Source: an uncultured beta proteobacterium
GTDB lineage: Bacteria; Pseudomonadota; Gammaproteobacteria; Burkholderiales; Burkholderiaceae_C
DNA length: 54,269 nt
Reading direction: 5' to 3'
NCBI GenBank assembly: GCA_903873485.1
Contig: CAIQOO010000092.1
Span: forward strand, 1-54,269
A program made the translations under genes and the position numbers. Below the pieces are notes generated by a model. That model made no database searches, was not told where the DNA came from, and worked only from the letters and a program-made list of their open reading frames with translations. This document shows, in pieces, positions 35,136 through 43,884 of the stretch; the stretch's first letter is position 1, and every line of letters starts with the position of its first letter.

Positions 35136-36536
35136 TCAGTCGCGCGTGACGCGCACCAGTTCCTCGCGCGAGGTGATGCCCAACTGCACCAGACGCTCGC
35201 CATCCTCGCGCATCAGCACCATGCCGACCGCCTGGGCCGCCGTGCGGATGTCGGCCTCGGCAGCGCGGCTGTGGATCTGGGCGCGAATCGCATCATCGGT
35301 TACCAGCAGCTCGAACACGCCACTGCGCCCGCTGTAGCCGGTCTGGCCACAGCGCTCGCAACCGACCGGGTGGCCATTGACCTGGCAATGCACGCACAGC
35401 TTGCGCACCAGCCGCTGCGCCAACACCCCCAACAGGGAGGAACTTAGCAAAAACGGCTCGACCCCCATGTCGGTCAGGCGTGTCACGGCACTCGCCGCAT
35501 CATTGGTATGCAGGGTGGCCAGCACCAGATGACCGGTCAGCGAGGCCTGAATGGCGATTTGGGCGGTCTCGAAGTCGCGGATTTCACCAATCATGATGAT
35601 GTCGGGGTCTTGCCGCAGGATGGCGCGCAGCGCCTTGGCAAAGTCGAGTTCGATTTTCGGATTGACCTGGGTTTGCCCAACCCCGGCCAGTTCGTACTCG
35701 ATCGGGTCTTCCACCGTCATGATGTTGTTGCGGCTGGCATCGAGCCGGCTCAGGGCCGCATACAGCGTGGTGGTTTTGCCGGAACCGGTCGGGCCGGTCA
35801 CCAGCACAATGCCGTGCGGCTGGGCCACCAGTTTCTCAAAGCGGCTCAGCACCGCACCCTGCATGCCGAGCGCTTCCAGGCTCAGGCGACCTTCGGATTT
35901 GTCGAGCAGGCGCAGCACGGCACGCTCGCCGTGGGCACTGGGCAGCGTGCTGACCCGCACATCGACCGCCCGGGTGCCGATGCGCAAGGAAATGCGGCCA
36001 TCCTGCGGCAGGCGACGCTCGGCAATGTCAAGCTCGGCCATGATTTTCAGCCGCGAGATCAGCGCCGCGTGCAGCGCGCGGTTCGGTTGCACCACTTCGC
36101 GCAGCGTGCCATCGACGCGAAAACGCACGCTCGAATGGCGCTCGTAAGGCTCAATATGGATGTCGCTGGCACCGTCGCGTGCGGCCTGGGTCAGCAGCGC
36201 ATTGAGCATGCGGATGATCGGCGCGTCATCGGCGGTCTCCAGCAGGTCTTCAATCGCCGGCAGGTCTTGCATCATGCGCGACAGATCGGCGTCACTTTCG
36301 ACTTCGCTGACCACTGCCGCCGCGCTGGATTCACCCTGGGCGTAAGCCGCGCTGATGCGTTGAACCAGGGCCGCTGCGCCCTGCATCTGCAATTGGCAGC
36401 GTGGGTATTTGCGCAGCACCTCGCCCAAGGCCGCCGGTGCGGACTGGGCATGCAGCCACAGTGTCAGTTGATCCGCCTCGTCTTCCAGCAGCAACTGGTG
36501 GGTGCGGGCAAAGGCGTAAGGCAGGGGGTAGCGCAT
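35136..36536 (-). CDS. gspE: T2SS assembly ATPase GspE
   Basis: 466 aa cytoplasmic secretion ATPase. An N-terminal domain is followed by the T2SSE core with VLVTGPTGSGKTTTLYAAL (Walker A), the Asp box MTVEDPIEYELAGVGQTQVN, Walker B RQDPDIIMIGEIRDFETAQI and the His box ATLHTNDAASAVTRL. The tetracysteine zinc site CVHC...CERCG follows. It powers pseudopilus growth together with GspF and GspL. ATG 36536 (MRYPLPYAFART) is preferred to TTG 36545. It follows gspD by 21 bp. Confidence 0.97.
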   Translation of the reverse strand: MRYPLPYAFARTHQLLLEDEADQLTLWLHAQSAPAALGEVLRKYPRCQLQMQGAAALVQRISAAYAQGESSAAAVVSEVESDADLSRMMQDLPAIEDLLETADDAPIIRMLNALLTQAARDGASDIHIEPYERHSSVRFRVDGTLREVVQPNRALHAALISRLKIMAELDIAERRLPQDGRISLRIGTRAVDVRVSTLPSAHGERAVLRLLDKSEGRLSLEALGMQGAVLSRFEKLVAQPHGIVLVTGPTGSGKTTTLYAALSRLDASRNNIMTVEDPIEYELAGVGQTQVNPKIELDFAKALRAILRQDPDIIMIGEIRDFETAQIAIQASLTGHLVLATLHTNDAASAVTRLTDMGVEPFLLSSSLLGVLAQRLVRKLCVHCQVNGHPVGCERCGQTGYSGRSGVFELLVTDDAIRAQIHSRAAEADIRTAAQAVGMVLMREDGERLVQLGITSREELVRVTRD

Positions 36537-36557
36537 GGGCGGCAATACCGGTCAGGA

Positions 36558-38690
36558 TTACGGTGCCGGCTTTGCTGCCGAGCCGGTCGCCGAAGCCTTG
36601 GATGCAGGTGCCGTCGGCAGGGTGTCGGTGCCGGTGATGCTCTTGATGCCGGACTTGGGCGGTGGCGGCGGCAAGCTGGGAGCCTCGTTGATTGGCACCA
36701 GGCTGCTCGGGGGCGGCTGGTTGTCTCTGAAGCCGGAGCGCATCAGGTCGTAGCGGTCGAGCGACAAGCGATCCGAATCGCGGCTGTCGCGCACCACCAC
36801 GGGACGCAAAAACACCATCAGGTTGGTCTTTTTGCGGCTGCGGGTCTCGCTCTTGAACAGATTGCCAAACAAGGGCACATCGGCCAGACCCGGGATTTTC
36901 TCGGCATTGCCAGCATACTCGTCTTGCAGCAAACCGCCCAGCACCACAATGCTGCCATCATCGACCAGCACGTTCGACTCAATCGTGCGCTTGTTGGTGG
37001 TCGGGCCGTTAACGGCGTTGATGGTGGATGCCAGCACGCTGGAGACCTCCTGGTAGATCGTCAGCTTGACGGTGCCGTTTTCGCTGATCTGCGGTTTGAC
37101 CTTGAGCGTCAGACCAACATCCTTGCGCTCGATGGTCTGAAACGGATTAACCGTGCCGGTGCCAGAACTGCTGTTGGTGAACTGGCCGGTGACAAAAGGC
37201 ACATTCTGGCCAATCACAATTTTGGCCTCTTCGTTGTCCAGGGTCAGCAGATTGGGGGTTGACAGCACATTGCCAGAGCCGGAATCTTCCAGAAATCGCG
37301 CCAGAAAGCCCAGCACATAGATGCCATTGGTTTTCTGGGCCAGGCCGAAGTTGAGGCCACGCGCCGGCACCTCCGTGCCGCTGGCGACACCGGTGGCCAG
37401 TTTGATGATGTTTTTGCCGGCTGCGCCAAAGTTGCTACCGAGCAGCCCGATCACGCTGTCGCCGGCCTGGCCCAAAGCGCCCTGCCACTGGATGCCGAAT
37501 TCAGCCGCCTTGTCAACGCTGACCTCGGCAATCAGGCTTTCGACAAACACTTGGGCGCGCCGCGCATCAAGCCGGTCGATAACGGCACGCAACTGGCGGT
37601 ATTGCGGCTCGGGCGCGGTGATGATGAGCGAATTGGTGGCGGCATCGGCCTGAATCTGGCCGCCGGTGGCGCTGCCACCTGCCGCTGCCGCCGGAGCACC
37701 AGCCGGCGTTGCCGCGACCGGCCGGGCTTCGCCACTGAGGGCGGCGCGCAGGGTGGTGGCCAGTTTGGTGGCATCGGCGTTTTTCAAATAGACCACATAC
37801 ACATTGCCGGCGGCACCATTGGCACCGGGCGCATCGGGTTGGTCCAGCTTGGCCACCAGCGAGCGCACCAGCGCCAGTTGCGCCGCATTGGCGGCCCGCA
37901 GAATCAGCGCGTTGGAACGCGGCTCGGCCAGCAGCGTGGTCTTGAAAGAGGTATCGGCAGCCCCTGCCGGCGCGGCGGCGGTGCTGGCACCCAACAGCCT
38001 GAGCACCAGCGGTGCCAGATCCGACGCAATCGCATATTTGACCGGGATCACCTCGACATCGGTGGCGTTGGCCACGTCCATGGCGGCAATGATGCGCCCG
38101 AGCCGACGCAGGTTGTCGGCGTAGTCGGTGATGACCAGCGAATTGTTGCCCGGGTTGGCATTGATGGTGTTGTTCGGGCTGATCAGCGGGCGCAGCACCG
38201 GCACCAGGTTGTTGGCGGATTCATGATTGAGCTTGAAAATCTGGGTGACGATCTGGTTGCCATGCGGCTGGCTCGCCGCATCGCCGCTGCTGACGCTGAC
38301 ACCGACCGTTTGCAGCTTGGCATCGGCCTCTGGCACCACCTTGTACAGCCCGCTGGCATCTACCAGCGTGTAACCCTGCAGCCGCAGGGCCGCGACAAAC
38401 TGGTCGAGTGCCGCCGCTGTGCTGACCGGTTTGCCGGTGACCAGCGTCAGGGTGCCCTTGACGCGCGGATCAACCACCACGTTACGCCCGGTGATGCTGG
38501 CAAAGGTGCGCGCCACCGCCTCGATCTCGGCCGCCTGAAAGTTCAGCGTGACCGGCTCGCCGAGTTTTCCGGTGACACCGTCCTGCGCCCCCAAATTTAT
38601 GGAAAACAGGCCGATAGCCCCCGCCAGCAAAGCGCGGATAGCTATCAACAATATAGCATTTTGAGAGACTCGGAGAAAGCGATGTGTCAT
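36558..38690 (-). CDS. gspD: T2SS outer-membrane secretin GspD
   Basis: 710 aa. A signal peptide (NAILLIAIRALLAGAIGLFS) precedes the N0 domain (VTLNFQAAEIEAVARTFASI) and three N1-N3 repeats (VIPVKYAIASDLAPLVLRLL and similar). The secretin barrel follows (LTLDNEEAKIVIGQNVPFVT, GLTLKVKPQISENGTVKLTI, VVLGGLLQDEYAGNAEKIPG). The C-terminal tail is Pro/Ala/Ser-rich. Its pore releases folded proteins from the periplasm. The hydrophobic core of the signal peptide is encoded by a copy of the interspersed repeat (38600-38660). Confidence 0.97.
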   Translation of the reverse strand: MTHRFLRVSQNAILLIAIRALLAGAIGLFSINLGAQDGVTGKLGEPVTLNFQAAEIEAVARTFASITGRNVVVDPRVKGTLTLVTGKPVSTAAALDQFVAALRLQGYTLVDASGLYKVVPEADAKLQTVGVSVSSGDAASQPHGNQIVTQIFKLNHESANNLVPVLRPLISPNNTINANPGNNSLVITDYADNLRRLGRIIAAMDVANATDVEVIPVKYAIASDLAPLVLRLLGASTAAAPAGAADTSFKTTLLAEPRSNALILRAANAAQLALVRSLVAKLDQPDAPGANGAAGNVYVVYLKNADATKLATTLRAALSGEARPVAATPAGAPAAAAGGSATGGQIQADAATNSLIITAPEPQYRQLRAVIDRLDARRAQVFVESLIAEVSVDKAAEFGIQWQGALGQAGDSVIGLLGSNFGAAGKNIIKLATGVASGTEVPARGLNFGLAQKTNGIYVLGFLARFLEDSGSGNVLSTPNLLTLDNEEAKIVIGQNVPFVTGQFTNSSSGTGTVNPFQTIERKDVGLTLKVKPQISENGTVKLTIYQEVSSVLASTINAVNGPTTNKRTIESNVLVDDGSIVVLGGLLQDEYAGNAEKIPGLADVPLFGNLFKSETRSRKKTNLMVFLRPVVVRDSRDSDRLSLDRYDLMRSGFRDNQPPPSSLVPINEAPSLPPPPPKSGIKSITGTDTLPTAPASKASATGSAAKPAP
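38600..38660 (-). repeat. Interspersed repeat, copy C (inside the gspD signal peptide)
   Basis: Minus strand: TGCTATATTGTTGATAGCTA, then TCCGCGCTTTGCTGGCGGGG, then GCTATCGGCC. It keeps the TGCTAT...ATAGCT start and the GGGGCTA-GGCC end of the repeat family and falls on codons 11-30 of gspD. Confidence 0.6.
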
Positions 38691-38696
38691 GCAGAT

Positions 38697-39551
38697 TCAA
38701 CCTACGTTGATGATGGAGCGGGCACCGCTGCGCCGCCCGATGATGTTCAAAAGATTTGACAGCGCGGCCTGCGACTCGGGCGCCGAACTGGCCTCGCCGA
38801 CAAAACGCAGCTTGCCGCCGACCCACTCGCCCCGCCCCGAAAGCTGCAAACTGCCGCTCAGGGTGCTGAGCAACAGCTCCGGTTGCTGGCCACCCGCAAG
38901 CGCCAGACGGTAGCTGCCCATCGGTTGCAGCGTTGACAGGCGCGACGACAGGTGTTGCGCCTCCAGTTGCGCCGCACCGGTCACCTGCAGGCGCCCGCTG
39001 GCCCAGCTCAGGCTCAGAGCCTGGGTGCCCAATGCCAATTGGCCTTGCAGTTGCAAGGTATTCCAGGGTGTGCCCAGACCGGCCAGCCACTGCGCCGGCC
39101 ATTGCGACTGGTGATCCGACACGGCGATCTGCAAGCCATTCCAGCGCGGCAATACGCGCCACATCCAGGCTTGCGGCAAGCAGCAGTCGGCTTGCAGTGC
39201 CAGCGCCAGACCGGCGCCCCCGGCAGTCAGCGACGGGCGAAGCTGCCAGTGGATACGGCCCGGCAAGCTTGCTGCATCCAGGCTGCCACTACCGCCGGTC
39301 AGGGTCAGGCGGGCCGCGCCGCGCCACAGGGTGCCGCGCGCGTCTTCCAGCAGCAGTCGCCCGCCGCTGGCTTGTCGAAGCAGTCCCGCCAGCCAGTTTG
39401 CCGGCGCAAATGCCAGCGTGCTGACCAGCAGCCCCAGCAGCACACCGGTTGCGGCCCAGCCCCAGGGGGAGTGCTGCGACTGGCCGCTGCGGCCGGGCCG
39501 GGTCGCAACCGGTCGGGCAAGCCGAAAGCTGGGTTTGGCGGGCATGATCAT
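38697..39551 (-). CDS. gspN: T2SS accessory protein GspN
   Basis: 284 aa. One N-terminal membrane helix (WGWAATGVLLGLLVSTLAFA) precedes a periplasmic domain with LLRQASGGRLLLEDARGTLW, SLPGRIHWQLRPSLTAGGAG and a C-terminal end VGEASSAPESQAALSNLLNI, the features of GspN. GspN occurs in a subset of T2SS operons and is not always essential. The ATG at 39551 (MIMPAKPSF) or 39545 lies just after gspM. The frame stays open much further upstream, but that part is a shadow of gspM. Confidence 0.88.
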   Translation of the reverse strand: MIMPAKPSFRLARPVATRPGRSGQSQHSPWGWAATGVLLGLLVSTLAFAPANWLAGLLRQASGGRLLLEDARGTLWRGAARLTLTGGSGSLDAASLPGRIHWQLRPSLTAGGAGLALALQADCCLPQAWMWRVLPRWNGLQIAVSDHQSQWPAQWLAGLGTPWNTLQLQGQLALGTQALSLSWASGRLQVTGAAQLEAQHLSSRLSTLQPMGSYRLALAGGQQPELLLSTLSGSLQLSGRGEWVGGKLRFVGEASSAPESQAALSNLLNIIGRRSGARSIINVG

Positions 39552-39571
39552 TCGGGTGGCGCGTGAAGGCG

Positions 39572-40051
39572 TTACTGCGCCGGCAAGGTGAACACCAGGC
39601 TGCCATCCCAGGTGCTGGCGGTGGCGCGCTTGAGGTGGACCTCGGTTGGCGTCAGATGGGCGTTTTGCCGCACCACGCCGAGCCACTGCGCCAAAGCCGG
39701 CGCGTCTTGGCCCTTGAGCGTGACCGTCAGCCGGTCCATTTGCGCCGTGATCTGAGCGCTGTTGCCCAATAGCTTGAGCGATGTGTCGATCGCACGGCGG
39801 GCTTCCGATGCATCCAGGGTGGGCAATGCCTGCAAAGCCCGCGCCTGCGCTTGCAGCCGCAGCATCTGCTGCAGTTGGGTGTCTTGCGCCTGATGCTGTG
39901 CGTCGGCACTGCGCAGCACCGCCAGCGCCGGCGCCACACCGAGCCACCAGAGCAGCGACAAACCGATGACGCTCAGCGCCAGCAACAGCAAGCGCCGCTC
40001 ACGCCCGGATGCCGCCTGCCAGCGCGCCTGCACCTCGGCGCGCCAGCTCAT
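39572..40051 (-). CDS. gspM: T2SS protein GspM
   Basis: 159 aa. A short cytoplasmic start (MSWRAEVQARWQAASGRERR) precedes a single helix (LLLLALSVIGLSLLWWLGVA) and a periplasmic part with a coiled region (RSADAQHQAQDTQLQQMLRL) and a ferredoxin-like domain. GspM pairs with GspL in the inner-membrane platform. Its ATG overlaps the gspL stop by 4 nt, which fixes the start at 40051. Confidence 0.92.
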   Translation of the reverse strand: MSWRAEVQARWQAASGRERRLLLLALSVIGLSLLWWLGVAPALAVLRSADAQHQAQDTQLQQMLRLQAQARALQALPTLDASEARRAIDTSLKLLGNSAQITAQMDRLTVTLKGQDAPALAQWLGVVRQNAHLTPTEVHLKRATASTWDGSLVFTLPAQ

Positions 40052-41340
40052 GGCGCCACCGCCGGCACGATCAGCCACTGGTCGCCGCGCAGGCTGGCCT
40101 GCAAACCGCGCGCGCGCAACCCGCTGCTCACTTGCGCAGCAGCCTGAGGGTCCATCGGCGGGCCACTCAACCGCCATTCTTGCGCTACATATTCAATAGC
40201 TGTCAGCGCATAGCTGGCGGGGGCTAGAGCCGAAAATGATGACAAAATACTCTCCATGTCAGAGTCTGCCGGGTTGCCACGGCTGCGCTGCAGCAACGCC
40301 ACTTGACGCGCCATTTGCAGTGGCGCATCGACCACCACCGCAATTTTGGGAAAGGTCTCGGTCAGCACGGCACCAATCTGCTGCTGTTGCGCGCGCAAAT
40401 TGGCCTGCTCGCGCAGCGCCCAGGCGTTAAGCCCCAGCAGGTTGACCAGCAGCAACGCCAGCAGCGACCAGCGCGCGGCGCGCCATTGCGGTGACCGGGC
40501 CAGGCTGCCCAGGTGCCGGGTCACCTGTGCCCAGCGCCGGTTGCGGCTGGCGTGGGCCAATTCAAACTGGGCCAGATCCCAAGGGCTGGCCGCCGCCTGC
40601 AGCAGGCGCTCGGGCCGCTGTTGCAGCACCACCGGTCGCTGGAACAGCGCTTCTGCCAGCGCCGCCACGGCAGGCTCGGCCACTACGCGGCCAATGGCCG
40701 GCGCAGCCTGCGCCGCGCCATCCGGGTCCTGGCTTGGCTCAAGCAAACCGACACAGCTTGCCGTCAGCGCCGCCACTAGCACACCGCCACCGTGGGCGGC
40801 GCTGGCTTGGCCGGGCCGGGCCAGCCAGCCGACCACCCGTGCGCCATCCGGCTGTTCGGTGACATAGGTCGCATCGGCCAGCGCCTGAACCGACAACTCC
40901 GGCACGATGCGTGTCACCTGATGCCCGGCCTGGGCCAGCGCCTTCAGCCCGGAGTCAAGCCAGGTGCGCGAACACGCCACCACCCAGACCGGGCCACGGG
41001 CATCGGGCTGGGGCTGCAGCGCCAGGTGATACTGGCTTGGGTCATCAAGTAACTGGTCTTCGAGCAATCCGTCCAGAATGGCGCGCAGCCGTGCCCCGCC
41101 GCGCTCGCCTGACATGGATCGCGGCAGGCTGCCCTGCGGCAATTGCACCAAATGCCAGCACAGGACATCTGCGGGCAACACGGCAACCACTTCCGCCAGG
41201 CGCGGCTGAGTCGGCGGCAGCAGCGCCAGCGGCACGCTGCCATGTGCCGCCACCGTGCTGCCGTCCGGACTTTGCACGTAGTCATACAGCGCCGCTGGAG
41301 CGGCCTCTTGAAGCGGCAGGGAGATGATCAACAGGGACAT
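40048..41340 (-). CDS. gspL: T2SS inner-membrane protein GspL
   Basis: 430 aa. A cytoplasmic actin-like domain (LAEVVAVLPADVLCWHLVQL; LAQAGHQVTRIVPELSVQAL) is followed by one helix (WRAARWSLLALLLVNLLGLN) and a periplasmic ferredoxin-like domain. GspL recruits the ATPase GspE to the membrane. The periplasmic part contains the segment SALAPASYALTAIEYV, which is encoded antisense to a copy of the interspersed repeat at 40186-40236. It starts 15 bp after gspK. Confidence 0.93.
   Translation of the reverse strand: MSLLIISLPLQEAAPAALYDYVQSPDGSTVAAHGSVPLALLPPTQPRLAEVVAVLPADVLCWHLVQLPQGSLPRSMSGERGGARLRAILDGLLEDQLLDDPSQYHLALQPQPDARGPVWVVACSRTWLDSGLKALAQAGHQVTRIVPELSVQALADATYVTEQPDGARVVGWLARPGQASAAHGGGVLVAALTASCVGLLEPSQDPDGAAQAAPAIGRVVAEPAVAALAEALFQRPVVLQQRPERLLQAAASPWDLAQFELAHASRNRRWAQVTRHLGSLARSPQWRAARWSLLALLLVNLLGLNAWALREQANLRAQQQQIGAVLTETFPKIAVVVDAPLQMARQVALLQRSRGNPADSDMESILSSFSALAPASYALTAIEYVAQEWRLSGPPMDPQAAAQVSSGLRARGLQASLRGDQWLIVPAVAP
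40186..40236 (+). repeat. Interspersed repeat, copy D (inside gspL, antisense to the gene)
   Basis: Plus strand: ACATATTCAATAGCTGTCAG, then CGCATAGCTGGCGGGGGCTA, then GAGCCGAAAATGATG. It matches the core AGCTGCCAGCGCA...GGGCTAGAGGCC with few changes. Unlike copies B, C and E it runs against the host gene's reading direction. Confidence 0.65.
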
Positions 41341-41355
41341 AAAAGAATCAGCAAA

Positions 41356-42321
41356 TCATTGTAGGGGCGAGGCCGGTTCGGCCAGCACCTCGCGCATGCG
41401 GCTGAGGGTTTTGACCTCCAGCCCATTGCGCTGCAGCACCGAGCGCTCTTGCACGCTGCTGCGGCCCAGGCGCAATTGACCGGTGACACTGAAAAAACGC
41501 GAGGCGACTGAGTGCTCGTTGGCATCGAACAACACCGCCGGGTTGCCAACCAGGCGCTCGGCGTCCATCAGTGTGCTCATGTGCTGCGCCGCCCGCGCCT
41601 CTACCAGATGCCGGGCCTGCGCCATGTCTAGCCCGACCACACTGGCCAGCAACACCTCGGGTGGGGCGGTGTTGAGATTGACCGGCGTGCGCTCCGGCAG
41701 CAGGGTGACAAATGGCTGCAACACCTGCAAGCTTGATGCCGACAAACCCAGCCAGAGCAAATCGGGCAGCGCTTTGGGCAACAAGGGTTTGGACGCATCG
41801 ACCGCCACCGCAGCATCTGGCGCGCTGGCACGCAACAGCGACTCGGTCAGCGCCAGCAGTTCGCGCTCGGGCAGATTCAGGTGCTTGAACAGCCGGCTCC
41901 AGGCCGCCAGGCTAGGCCCATGCAGTTTGTCACCATCAAGCAGGTTGGTCATGTTCAGGCGCGCCTGCAGGTCTTGTATCTGGCCCGACAAAAACGCCTC
42001 CTGATCGACATCCTCGGATTCACCCACCAAAGCCTCACCGCGCTCAGCGGCCAAAAAGGTGGACAAGCGCGCCGGCGCCAGCGGCACCGCCCAAGGTTCG
42101 GCCAGGTGGTCGGCACCACCCTGGCGCGCGTCCTCGCGCAAGATCAGTCGCGCCCAGTCCAGCGCCCCCACCAGAATCCATGCCGCCTGCACCCGGCTGC
42201 GCTGGGCTGACTCGACCTCGACCCCGCGCCACTGCTGCCACAGCATGGCCGATGCCATGGTGGCCACCAGCACCACGGTCAGCATCGCCGTCAGGATGGC
42301 GGCACCAGCCTGCCGCCTCAT
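41356..42321 (-). CDS. gspK: T2SS minor pseudopilin GspK
   Basis: 321 aa with the type IV-like prepilin start RRQAGAAILTAMLTVVLVAT, where a Gly-Ala cleavage precedes the hydrophobic helix. The large GspK alpha domain is inserted in the pilin fold (LLDGDKLHGPSLAAWSRLFK), followed by PVNLNTAPPEVLLASVVGLD, a conserved helix-hairpin-helix-like block. GspK caps the pseudopilus tip with GspI and GspJ. Its ATG overlaps the gspJ stop as ATGA. Confidence 0.94.
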   Translation of the reverse strand: MRRQAGAAILTAMLTVVLVATMASAMLWQQWRGVEVESAQRSRVQAAWILVGALDWARLILREDARQGGADHLAEPWAVPLAPARLSTFLAAERGEALVGESEDVDQEAFLSGQIQDLQARLNMTNLLDGDKLHGPSLAAWSRLFKHLNLPERELLALTESLLRASAPDAAVAVDASKPLLPKALPDLLWLGLSASSLQVLQPFVTLLPERTPVNLNTAPPEVLLASVVGLDMAQARHLVEARAAQHMSTLMDAERLVGNPAVLFDANEHSVASRFFSVTGQLRLGRSSVQERSVLQRNGLEVKTLSRMREVLAEPASPLQ

Positions 42322-43007
42322 TTGCCGCCCCCCAGCAGCGGGCGCACCCAGTCGCGCGTCAGGCTGCCGCTGACTGCCTGACCTGCTGGCAGCACCAGCA
42401 CCAGCCGCACGCCGTCCGGCACGGTAGCGGCACTGGCCGCGTCAGGCGTGCTGGCATCGGGGCCGTCAGCACTGGAGAGCGGGTTGCTCCAGGCGTTGTT
42501 GCGGAAATAAAAAATTTGCCAACTGCTCAACGGCACGGTGCGCACCTCGCGCAGGCGATCTTCATCGCTGGGGTTTTGCGCCCACAGCGCGGCCTTTTGC
42601 CAAGCTTGGTCGAGTGCAGCGCGACTCTGCAGCGGCGGCGACTGCCAGCGCAGCCACTGGCCCTGCCCGTCGATGACACGCTGCGCCCAGGCCACCACCC
42701 GCAGACCATCGCCTGCCGCAACACCGGCCCGGCGCAAAATGCGCAATGCCCGGCCATCCCAGTCCAGCCCCGGCAGCTTGGGCTGCTCGGCCATCGCATC
42801 CAGGTCGGCGCCCCACTGGGTCAATGTGGCTTGCAGCGCCAGCACCTCATCGGCACGCTGCTGCAACTGGTGTTGTGCCCGGCTGATGCCGTCAAGGCCA
42901 CGCCAGCTCAGCACCGCCATCAACGCCATCAGGCTGAGCGCTACCAGCAGTTCAATCAGGGTAAAGCCACCAGGACGCTTGCGCCAGCGCCAGGCTTGAT
43001 CGGTCAT
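42318..43007 (-). CDS. gspJ: T2SS minor pseudopilin GspJ
   Basis: 229 aa. The prepilin leader RKRPGG is followed by the methylated Phe and helix FTLIELLVALSLMALMAVLS. The globular part has WDGRALRILRRAG and FYFRNNAWSNPLSS typical of GspJ. It forms the tip complex with GspI and GspK. It shares one base with the gspI stop and is coupled on both sides. Confidence 0.94.
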   Translation of the reverse strand: MTDQAWRWRKRPGGFTLIELLVALSLMALMAVLSWRGLDGISRAQHQLQQRADEVLALQATLTQWGADLDAMAEQPKLPGLDWDGRALRILRRAGVAAGDGLRVVAWAQRVIDGQGQWLRWQSPPLQSRAALDQAWQKAALWAQNPSDEDRLREVRTVPLSSWQIFYFRNNAWSNPLSSADGPDASTPDAASAATVPDGVRLVLVLPAGQAVSGSLTRDWVRPLLGGGK

Positions 43008-43387
43008 CAGTAGCGGCCCACAATGGTGGTAAGCCGCCAGATCGGTGACTCACCATCCAACACCCGGGCATCGACGCGCCGAAAGTTCGGGTTGGGTGTC
43101 GGTCGCACCACCAGCGCCACCGTCAGGTTGCGGTCGGCCTGCGTACATGGCAACTGGCTGTCGCCGACACCGGGCATTTGCCGGGCCAGCCGGATTTTGA
43201 CCAATTCGTTTTCAGCACACAGTTGCGCCAGCAGCATGTCGGACTGGCGTCCGGAATGGCGTGTCAGGGCCGAGGTGGCCTGCAGGCCGGCCATCAGAGC
43301 AATTGCCACAATGCCCAGGGCCACCAGCACCTCCACCAGGGTGAAGCCGCGCCGCATTGATGCGCCGGGACGTAAGCCAGACCTCAT
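43007..43387 (-). CDS. gspI: T2SS minor pseudopilin GspI
   Basis: 126 aa, the usual size. The prepilin motif MRRG|FTLVEVLVALGIVAIA is clear, followed by AENELVKIRLARQMPGVGDS and a short beta domain. The ATG at 43387 overlaps the gspH stop by 4 nt (ATGA). An internal ATG at 43357 directly before RRGFTL is an equally plausible start. Confidence 0.93.
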   Translation of the reverse strand: MRSGLRPGASMRRGFTLVEVLVALGIVAIALMAGLQATSALTRHSGRQSDMLLAQLCAENELVKIRLARQMPGVGDSQLPCTQADRNLTVALVVRPTPNPNFRRVDARVLDGESPIWRLTTIVGRY

Positions 43388-43884
43388 GGGGCATCGGCCA
43401 GCACGGCAAACGGGCGCACGCCATCGGTGGCCAGACGCACCCGCTGCGTCGGCTGGCTGCGCGAGAACAAGATCACCGCCTGCGGCTCAATGATCGGCTC
43501 CGGGCCAAGCGTCAGGCGGCCGGGTGTTGGCTGGTGCTCGATCAGCGCGCGGGTATCGGGGTCGAGCCATTGTTGCGGCAAATCGGCTGCGGCCAGCGTC
43601 GGCGTGCCCTCAAACCGGAATCCGTCCTGGTCCTGGCCCAGGCGCCAATGCCAGGGCATGCCGCTGGCCTGCGAACGTACCCGGGCCGACTCCAGCAAGG
43701 CCGACAGACGCAAGGCCTCGCGCTCCAGCCGGGCTTGCGAACCATCGCGCAGGGCTAGGCCGACACCGGCCGAGCCAATCGCCACGATGGCCAGCACCAC
43801 CAGCAGCTCCAGCAGGGTAAAACCGCGCCAACCGGTCGGCGCGGTACCGGCGCGGCTACGGTTGCCAGGTGCCAATGTCTGCAT
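43384..43884 (-). CDS. gspH: T2SS minor pseudopilin GspH
   Basis: 166 aa. A prepilin leader ending WRG is followed by FTLLELLVVLAIVAIGSAGV and a GspH beta domain (EALRLSALLESARVRSQASG, ALIEHQPTPGRLTLGPEPII). It links the GspG shaft to the tip. The coding region overlaps gspG by 29 nt with start 43884, or 56 nt with the alternative ATG at 43911; no strong ribosome site decides. Confidence 0.9.
   Translation of the reverse strand: MQTLAPGNRSRAGTAPTGWRGFTLLELLVVLAIVAIGSAGVGLALRDGSQARLEREALRLSALLESARVRSQASGMPWHWRLGQDQDGFRFEGTPTLAAADLPQQWLDPDTRALIEHQPTPGRLTLGPEPIIEPQAVILFSRSQPTQRVRLATDGVRPFAVLADAP

Noticed and set aside
35508..37262. 584-codon plus-strand open frame
   Set aside because: It lies antisense to gspE and gspD, which have clear families. 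Its product is Gln/His/Arg/Gly-rich without known motifs, as expected for a GC-rich shadow frame.
37551..38759. 402-codon plus-strand open frame
   Set aside because: Antisense shadow of gspD; composition dominated by Gly/Arg/His/Gln and no family signature.
38697..39947. Long 416-codon version of gspN
   Set aside because: The first 132 codons lie across gspM in another frame; the GspN helix and domain begin after the ATG at 39551.
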